Origin: an uncultured Paracoccaceae bacterium | GTDB lineage: Bacteria > Pseudomonadota > Alphaproteobacteria > Rhodobacterales > Rhodobacteraceae | Reading direction: 5' to 3' | NCBI GenBank assembly: GCA_958439195.1 | Contig: OY288171.1 | Span: 1 to 64,000 of the forward strand | DNA: 64,000 bases | Shown: positions 59,401 through 64,000 of the stretch, piece after piece | Numbering within the stretch: the stretch's first letter is position 1 | Layout of the letters: each line of letters starts with the position of its first letter | Notes under the pieces: generated by a model | Database searches by the model: none | What the model saw: the letters and a program-made list of their open reading frames with translations, nothing else | Told to the model about the DNA's origin: nothing | Position numbers and translations under genes: made by a program

Positions 59401-61539
59401 ATGTTCAATGTTATCAAGAAATCCATCCAGTGGGGCGGTGAAACGCTTACCCTGGAAACCGGAAAGGTTGCCCGTCAGGCCGACGGCACCGTGATCGCCA
59501 CCTTGGGCGAAACCTCGGTCATGGCCAACGTGACGTTTGCCAAACAGGCAAAGCCGGGGCAGGACTTTTTCCCGCTGACCGTGCATTATCAGGAAAAATA
59601 CTATGCCGCCGGCAAGATTCCGGGCGGCTTTTTCAAACGCGAAGCCCGTCCTTCGGAAAAGGAAACACTGACCTCGCGTCTGATCGACCGGCCCTGCCGT
59701 CCGCTGTTTGTCGATGGCTTCAAGAACGAAGTCCTCGTGATGTGTACCGTTCTGTCGCATGACCTGCACAACGAACCCGATGTCGTGGCCATCATCGCGG
59801 CCTCTGCCGCGCTGACCATTTCCGGTGTGCCCTTCATGGGGCCGATCGGTGCTGCGCGTGTCGGTTTCTCGAACGGCGAATATGTTCTGAACCCGTCGGT
59901 CGACGATCTGCAGAACCTGCGCAACAACCCCGACCAGCGGCTTGATCTGGTCATCGCCGGCACCAAAGACGCCGTGATGATGGTGGAATCGGAAGCGTAT
60001 GAGCTGACCGAGGCAGAAATGCTGGGCGCGGTAAAGTTCGGCCATGCCGGAATGCAGCCGGTCATCGATCTGATCATCGATCTGGCCGAAGATGCCGCGA
60101 AAGAGCCCTTCAATTTCGAAGCGCCCGATTATTCGGCCCTCTATGCCCGCGTCAAAGCCGCTGGTGAAACCCAGATGCGCGCCGCCTTTGCGATCAAGGA
60201 CAAGCAGGAACGCACCAATGCGATCTCTGCCGCCGTGACCGCCATCAAGGGCGCGCTGTCGGAAGAAGACTTGGCCGATGCCAACCTTGGTTCCGCGATC
60301 AAAAAGCTGGAATCGTCGATCCTGCGCGGTGACATCATCAACGGTGGCGCCCGCATCGACGGACGTGACAACAAGACCGTCCGTTCCATCGTGTCGGAAA
60401 CCGGCATCCTGCCGCGCACCCACGGATCGGCCCTGTTCACCCGTGGTGAAACCCAGGCGCTGGTCGTGACGACGCTGGGCACCGGCGAAGATGAGCAGAT
60501 CATCGACGCCCTGCACGGCAACTCGCGTTCCAACTTCCTGCTGCACTACAACTTCCCCCCCTATTCGGTGGGCGAAGTGGGCCGCGTGGGTTCGCCCGGC
60601 CGCCGCGAAATTGGGCACGGGAAACTGGCATGGCGCGCGTTGCAGGCCGTTCTGCCCGCACCGACCGATTTCCCCTATACCGTGCGCGTGGTGTCCGAGA
60701 TCACGGAATCCAACGGCTCGTCCTCGATGGCATCGGTCTGCGGCGGTTCGCTGTCGATGATGGATGCAGGCGTTCCGCTGAAAGCGCCGGTTGCCGGTGT
60801 GGCAATGGGCCTGATCCTGGAAGACGATGGCCGCTGGGCCGTGCTGACAGACATCCTTGGCGACGAGGATCACCTGGGCGACATGGACTTCAAGGTCGCA
60901 GGCACCCAGAATGGCATCACCTCGCTTCAGATGGACATCAAGGTTGCCGGGATCACCCCGGAAATCATGGAACAGGCACTGGCACAGGCCAAAGATGGCC
61001 GCCTGCACATCCTGGCCGAGATGAACAAGGCGCTGTCCGCCCCGCAAGGCTTCAGCGAATACGCGCCCAAGATCGAAACCCTGCAAATCCCCACGGACAA
61101 AATCCGTGAGGTCATCGGTTCCGGCGGCAAGGTCATCCGCGAAATCGTGGAACTGTCGGGTGCCAAGGTCGACATCAACGATGACGGCATCATCAAGATC
61201 GCCTCGTCCTCGGCTGATGCGATCAAGCGCGCCTATGACATGATCTGGTCGATCGTGGCCGAACCCGAAGAGGGCAAGATCTATACCGGCAAGGTCGTCA
61301 AGCTGGTGGATTTCGGCGCCTTCGTGAACTTCTTCGGCAAGCGTGATGGTCTGGTGCATGTGTCGCAAATTGCGAATAAGCGTCTGAACCACCCCAACGA
61401 GCATCTGAAGGAAGGTCAGGAAGTGAAGGTGAAACTCCTCGGCTTCGACGACCGCGGCAAGGTTCGCCTTGGCATGAAGATGGTCGATCAGGAAACCGGC
61501 CAGGAAATCACCGAAACGAAGGAAGAGGCCGAGGCGTAA
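59401..61539 (+). CDS. pnp: Polyribonucleotide nucleotidyltransferase (PNPase)
   Basis: PNPase degrades RNA 3'-5' with phosphate. The 712-residue product has two RNase PH domains (MFNVIKKSIQWGGETLTLET and SETGILPRTHGSALFTRGET), an intervening helical domain, a KH domain (KIREVIGSGGKVIREI near residue 565) and a C-terminal S1 domain (GKVVKLVDFGAFVNFFGKRD). An 892-codon open frame on the minus strand opposite it is a shadow. Confidence 0.98.
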   Translation: MFNVIKKSIQWGGETLTLETGKVARQADGTVIATLGETSVMANVTFAKQAKPGQDFFPLTVHYQEKYYAAGKIPGGFFKREARPSEKETLTSRLIDRPCRPLFVDGFKNEVLVMCTVLSHDLHNEPDVVAIIAASAALTISGVPFMGPIGAARVGFSNGEYVLNPSVDDLQNLRNNPDQRLDLVIAGTKDAVMMVESEAYELTEAEMLGAVKFGHAGMQPVIDLIIDLAEDAAKEPFNFEAPDYSALYARVKAAGETQMRAAFAIKDKQERTNAISAAVTAIKGALSEEDLADANLGSAIKKLESSILRGDIINGGARIDGRDNKTVRSIVSETGILPRTHGSALFTRGETQALVVTTLGTGEDEQIIDALHGNSRSNFLLHYNFPPYSVGEVGRVGSPGRREIGHGKLAWRALQAVLPAPTDFPYTVRVVSEITESNGSSSMASVCGGSLSMMDAGVPLKAPVAGVAMGLILEDDGRWAVLTDILGDEDHLGDMDFKVAGTQNGITSLQMDIKVAGITPEIMEQALAQAKDGRLHILAEMNKALSAPQGFSEYAPKIETLQIPTDKIREVIGSGGKVIREIVELSGAKVDINDDGIIKIASSSADAIKRAYDMIWSIVAEPEEGKIYTGKVVKLVDFGAFVNFFGKRDGLVHVSQIANKRLNHPNEHLKEGQEVKVKLLGFDDRGKVRLGMKMVDQETGQEITETKEEAEA

Positions 61540-61565
61540 GCCGGACCCTTTGCTCCATGTGAACG

Positions 61566-61594
61566 AAAGCCCCGGCCGCAAGGCTGGGGCTTTT
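61566..61594 (+). terminator. Intrinsic terminator after pnp
   Basis: AAAGCCCCGGCC, loop GCAA (61578-61581), GGCTGGGGC then TTTT. One G-T wobble. It lies 26 bases after the pnp stop. Confidence 0.88.
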
Positions 61595-61697
61595 ACATTG
61601 CCGCCAGAAAACCGTGGTGGCACGATCCCGTAGTCAAGCCCCCCAAGTTCCTTCCTCTGCAAGTGGCCATCGACTAAGCATCCGCAGAGTTTAAACG

Positions 61698-62504
61698 GTG
61701 GCCCGGATCGGTACGACGCGACCGATCCGGTCTTCGCGCAGGTATCAACAGGATCGGGCAAAGGAATTATTTATCCGAGATTTCTTTCGCCGGCGACGCA
61801 TTTCTCGCCACGTCGCACGGCACGGGTACCAGTTCGATTTCCACGGGTTGACAGTACGCATCCCCGAAAACAGCCCGCTCGGTGTCGGCAACACTTTGTT
61901 GCGGAACAAGTATGAAATGGAAGAGGCGCGGTTCGTTCTACAACACCTCGATCCCGCGCGGCCAGTTGTCGAACTAGGGGGATCCATCAGTGTCGTGTCC
62001 CGTCTTATCCAATCGCGCCTGAACGCGGGCGTGAAGCATCTGGTGGTTGAAGCGAACCCCGCGCTGTTGGCGATTTGCAGCGAGAATGCAGACCGGGGGC
62101 CTGAGGGCCAGGCCGACGTGATCAATGCAGAACTTGGCTATGGTGCGGCGCGGCTTTCCTTTGCAGTGGGCGACAACATCCACGCTAACCGGTTGACCGC
62201 GGTGGGCGACACGGGCAAGCGGGTGATCGAAGTGCCTTCGATCACGCTGGGTAAGTTGTTGGCCCGACTAGGCGACACACCAAACTACAGCCTCGTTTGC
62301 GATATCGAAGGCGGGGAGTTGGACCTAATCAAAACCGAAGGGGACTTAGTCGGAAAAGCGGCCCTTGTGATCATGGAGTTGCATCCAAAGGTCTATCCAA
62401 ACGGGCCAGTTGACGCCGAGATGATCAAGGAACGGATGGGTGCGGCAGGTTTCCATCTGGTTGAGCAGATCAACGATGTATGCCTCTGGCAGCGGCACGC
62501 ATAA
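61698..62504 (+). CDS. FkbM-family methyltransferase
   Basis: The 268-residue product has a SAM-binding-like strand PVVELGGSISVVSRLIQSRL, HLVVEANPALLAICSENADR, IEVPSITLGKLLARLGD and LVCDIEGGELDLIKTEG, the FkbM pattern. The first glycine motif departs from VxDxGAxxG (GGSIS). FkbM enzymes methylate sugars or polyketides; beside GT genes a glycan role is inferred. The GTG start at 61698 has no strong ribosome site. G+C begins to drop here. Confidence 0.85.
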   Translation: MARIGTTRPIRSSRRYQQDRAKELFIRDFFRRRRISRHVARHGYQFDFHGLTVRIPENSPLGVGNTLLRNKYEMEEARFVLQHLDPARPVVELGGSISVVSRLIQSRLNAGVKHLVVEANPALLAICSENADRGPEGQADVINAELGYGAARLSFAVGDNIHANRLTAVGDTGKRVIEVPSITLGKLLARLGDTPNYSLVCDIEGGELDLIKTEGDLVGKAALVIMELHPKVYPNGPVDAEMIKERMGAAGFHLVEQINDVCLWQRHA

Positions 62505-62576
62505 CCCGGCGGATGAGAAATATCCTTCTTGAAGCCCAGCTCTTGGCCGTAGCTCATTCGTAAGGATGGGGCCTTT

Positions 62577-63317
62577 TCAAATCGTCCGATGCAATCGTGC
62601 GAGCGCGGCGAAACGCCGTCGATACAGCGTTCGCGCCATTTCACGACGAATGATCTCTAGCAAGCCGCGCCGGTGCTTGACTTGCGCTACCGATCCCCCC
62701 ACAGGCTCTGGCCAATCGGAAATCCCCGACGGACTCGCACAAAGAACCGGCACCCCCGTGATCCATGTCATTTGAATCAGGGCATCGATCGGTCGATCAA
62801 ACCGCTTTGTCAAATCGAGTAGACGCAGTGCGGCGTGGCGGCCGACGATCTGCCCCGATGTCCGCAGCGGAGGCGGGGAAACGTCAAGCAAACGGCATCC
62901 ATGCGATGTCGCGATCCTGCGACCCGAAGGAACCGGCCGTGTTTGCAAGCTGACATATGCTGATCCATCCGTTGCTGCATCTGTTAGCACAACCGCGTTT
63001 TGCAGTGCCTTCGAATCTACTACATCATCATCTTCCAGCACCACTCCGTAGTCCAGCCCCCGCTCCAAGATCATTCCCCAGACCTTACGATGGCTCAGGA
63101 AGCAGGCAATCTCTCCCCGTCCCAACGGAAAAGGATAGTGTGGCTCATACAAACCGTCCGCCACGTAAACCGCTGAAAGCTCGGCCGCGGTCAACTGCAT
63201 GCCGTCAACCGCATTCACGACTGTTACAGGCATCCCGACTGCCGCCCGGGCAGCCGCAACTGCCGACTCTCGGCCCTTTGCGCGATCAAGGTGTACAATG
63301 AAAGCCTCACATCGCAT
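62577..63317 (-). CDS. Glycosyltransferase family 25 protein
   Basis: The 246-residue product has the GT25 pattern: CEAFIVHLDRAKGRES at the start, GEIACFLSHRKVWGMILERG, and the metal-binding acidic block YGVVLEDDDVVD. Family members add galactose or glucose to LPS core or capsule. It is convergent with the FkbM gene and divergent from the small zinc-ribbon ORF. Confidence 0.88.
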   Translation of the reverse strand: MRCEAFIVHLDRAKGRESAVAAARAAVGMPVTVVNAVDGMQLTAAELSAVYVADGLYEPHYPFPLGRGEIACFLSHRKVWGMILERGLDYGVVLEDDDVVDSKALQNAVVLTDAATDGSAYVSLQTRPVPSGRRIATSHGCRLLDVSPPPLRTSGQIVGRHAALRLLDLTKRFDRPIDALIQMTWITGVPVLCASPSGISDWPEPVGGSVAQVKHRRGLLEIIRREMARTLYRRRFAALARLHRTI

Positions 63318-63429
63318 TGGTCACGTATCTTTCGCCGAGTGCCACGTTTGCAAGTTGCACGATGTCGTCAAAAAGCACAAACAGAAGCTGTGCGACGCGT
63401 GTGAAGAGAAGAGAAATGCACCAACTTGA
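63298..63429 (+). CDS. Possible 43-residue zinc-ribbon miniprotein
   Basis: Reads MKASHRIGHVSFAECHVCK then LHDVVKKHKQKLCDACEEKR: two CxxC pairs separated by about 14 residues, a plausible zinc knuckle. It overlaps the GT25 start region by 20 bases on the other strand and ends 14 bases inside the GT10-like gene start. No clear ribosome site, so it may be chance. Confidence 0.35.
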   Translation: MKASHRIGHVSFAECHVCKLHDVVKKHKQKLCDACEEKRNAPT

Positions 63430-64000
63430 CCAACCTGCCGAACCAAAGGTACACGTCTTTACCACAGTGCCGACGTCACTTTTCCTTAAGCAGTTTCCTG
63501 GATTCTCACCTTTTTTCGGTGGACTGCATTTCACATTTGGGACCGATGTACCGGAAGATACCGACGTCCTCATCGTGCATACCCGTGCAAGTTACTCCAT
63601 TCCAACCCACCTTCCGCGTGAGCGCACGATCTTTTTCGCAGGCGAGCCGGATGTAATACATCCCTACGGCGCCAAATTCTTGAATCAGTTCGGACTTGTC
63701 ATGTCCGCGACCACCAAACCGTTAAAGACAAGCCAGATACGCAACGCATTCTGTGCCGTGTGGTATGCAGGTTTTAACCTGTCGAACCCCCAGACAGAAG
63801 AATACCTCCTTGGCTATGACTGGTTTCGCGCCCAGTCACGCCCCGAAAAGGCCAACAAGATTTCAATCGTCACCTCGACCAAAACGTTCACGGCTTATCA
63901 TCAAAAGCGGCTTGAATTCATCAATGCCCTTGTCCGGATAATCCCCGACCGAATTGAATTGTTTGGGCAGGGTCACCGCACGGTTCCAGACAAGAAGGAC
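63416..64000 (+). CDS. Glycosyltransferase family 10 (fucosyltransferase-like), 3' end cut
   Basis: The 195 codons to the window edge read MHQLDQPAEPKVHVFTTVPT through TIFFAGEPDVIHPY to KISIVTSTKTFTAYHQKRLE and IELFGQGHRTVPDKKD. The K-I-S-x-V-x-S, H-x-x-R-L and D-x-x-G/LFG-x-G order fits the GDP-sugar-binding C-terminal part of GT10 alpha-fucosyltransferases. Codon use is less GC-biased than the left part of the window. It likely continues outside the window. Confidence 0.65.
   Translation, partial: MHQLDQPAEPKVHVFTTVPTSLFLKQFPGFSPFFGGLHFTFGTDVPEDTDVLIVHTRASYSIPTHLPRERTIFFAGEPDVIHPYGAKFLNQFGLVMSATTKPLKTSQIRNAFCAVWYAGFNLSNPQTEEYLLGYDWFRAQSRPEKANKISIVTSTKTFTAYHQKRLEFINALVRIIPDRIELFGQGHRTVPDKKD

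Noticed and set aside
59083..61761. 892-codon open frame on the minus strand opposite pnp
   Set aside because: It mirrors pnp codon structure, is rich in His/Gly/Arg/Asp in no recognisable pattern, and pnp itself is certain. It is a GC-skew shadow.
61888..61902. GCAACA-CTT-TGTTGC as a fourth copy of the etfD/pha palindrome
   Set aside because: Spacer is three bases rather than one, outer arms do not match, and it is inside the FkbM coding sequence.

Overview
The window is a stretch of high-GC chromosome from an alphaproteobacterium, most likely a member of the Rhodobacteraceae (Gemmobacter/Tabrizicola/Rhodobacter-like). The reasons are family resemblance from memory, not a search. The malyl-CoA lyase at 32163-33119 closely resembles Mcl1 of Rhodobacter sphaeroides. 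Several lineage-typical families are also present: DUF1523, DUF1244, the TIGR02302/DUF4175 protein, and a zinc-ribbon protein beside ftsEX. About 68 protein-coding genes are called. No rRNA, tRNA or CRISPR array was found. The greA gene is cut at the left edge and a GT10-like glycosyltransferase at the right edge.

Layout: 1-8.8 kb holds greA, the ETF-ubiquinone oxidoreductase, a TPR protein overlapping ispE, polyprenyl diphosphate synthase and small conserved genes. 8.9-11.9 kb carries phaB and phaA (polyhydroxybutyrate synthesis) and a degenerate EAL protein. 12-20.7 kb carries tag, a TlpA-like thioredoxin, argH, three tiny lipoproteins (one LptM-like), lysA and the TIGR02302 protein. 20.7-24.7 kb holds the zinc-ribbon protein, ftsE-ftsX and plsC. 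24.7-30.6 kb is a serine-cycle operon (sgaA-mcl-mtkA-mtkB) transcribed divergently from an XRE/ScfR-type regulator. 30.6-35.2 kb has a Gdx/SugE exporter, accA, mcl1 of the ethylmalonyl-CoA pathway, a dipeptide epimerase and a D-amino acid aminotransferase. 35.3-48.8 kb has pyk, rpmI-rplT, pheS-pheT, a GMC oxidoreductase and an M20 peptidase. 48.9-61.6 kb has panBC, a cupin, an L,D-transpeptidase, moaDE-pgsA, truB, an RTX protein, rpsO and pnp.

From about 61.7 kb base composition falls and the content changes to an FkbM-type methyltransferase, a GT25 glycosyltransferase and a GT10-like glycosyltransferase. This looks like the edge of an acquired surface-glycan locus.

Functionally, two carbon-assimilation modules meet here. 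The serine-cycle cassette makes and splits malyl-CoA. Mcl1, phaA and phaB belong to the acetoacetyl-CoA/ethylmalonyl-CoA/PHB network. A perfect 17-base palindrome, GCGCAACA-N-TGTTGCGC, lies upstream of the ETF-QO gene and of phaB, and a shorter version lies upstream of phaA, which suggests a shared acyl-CoA-metabolism regulon. Other non-coding structure includes two copies of a 43-base double-hairpin element, four copies of a TTTCATCTTGGC element after gene ends, twin TTCGAA-centred palindromes, and several short tandem duplications just after stop codons.
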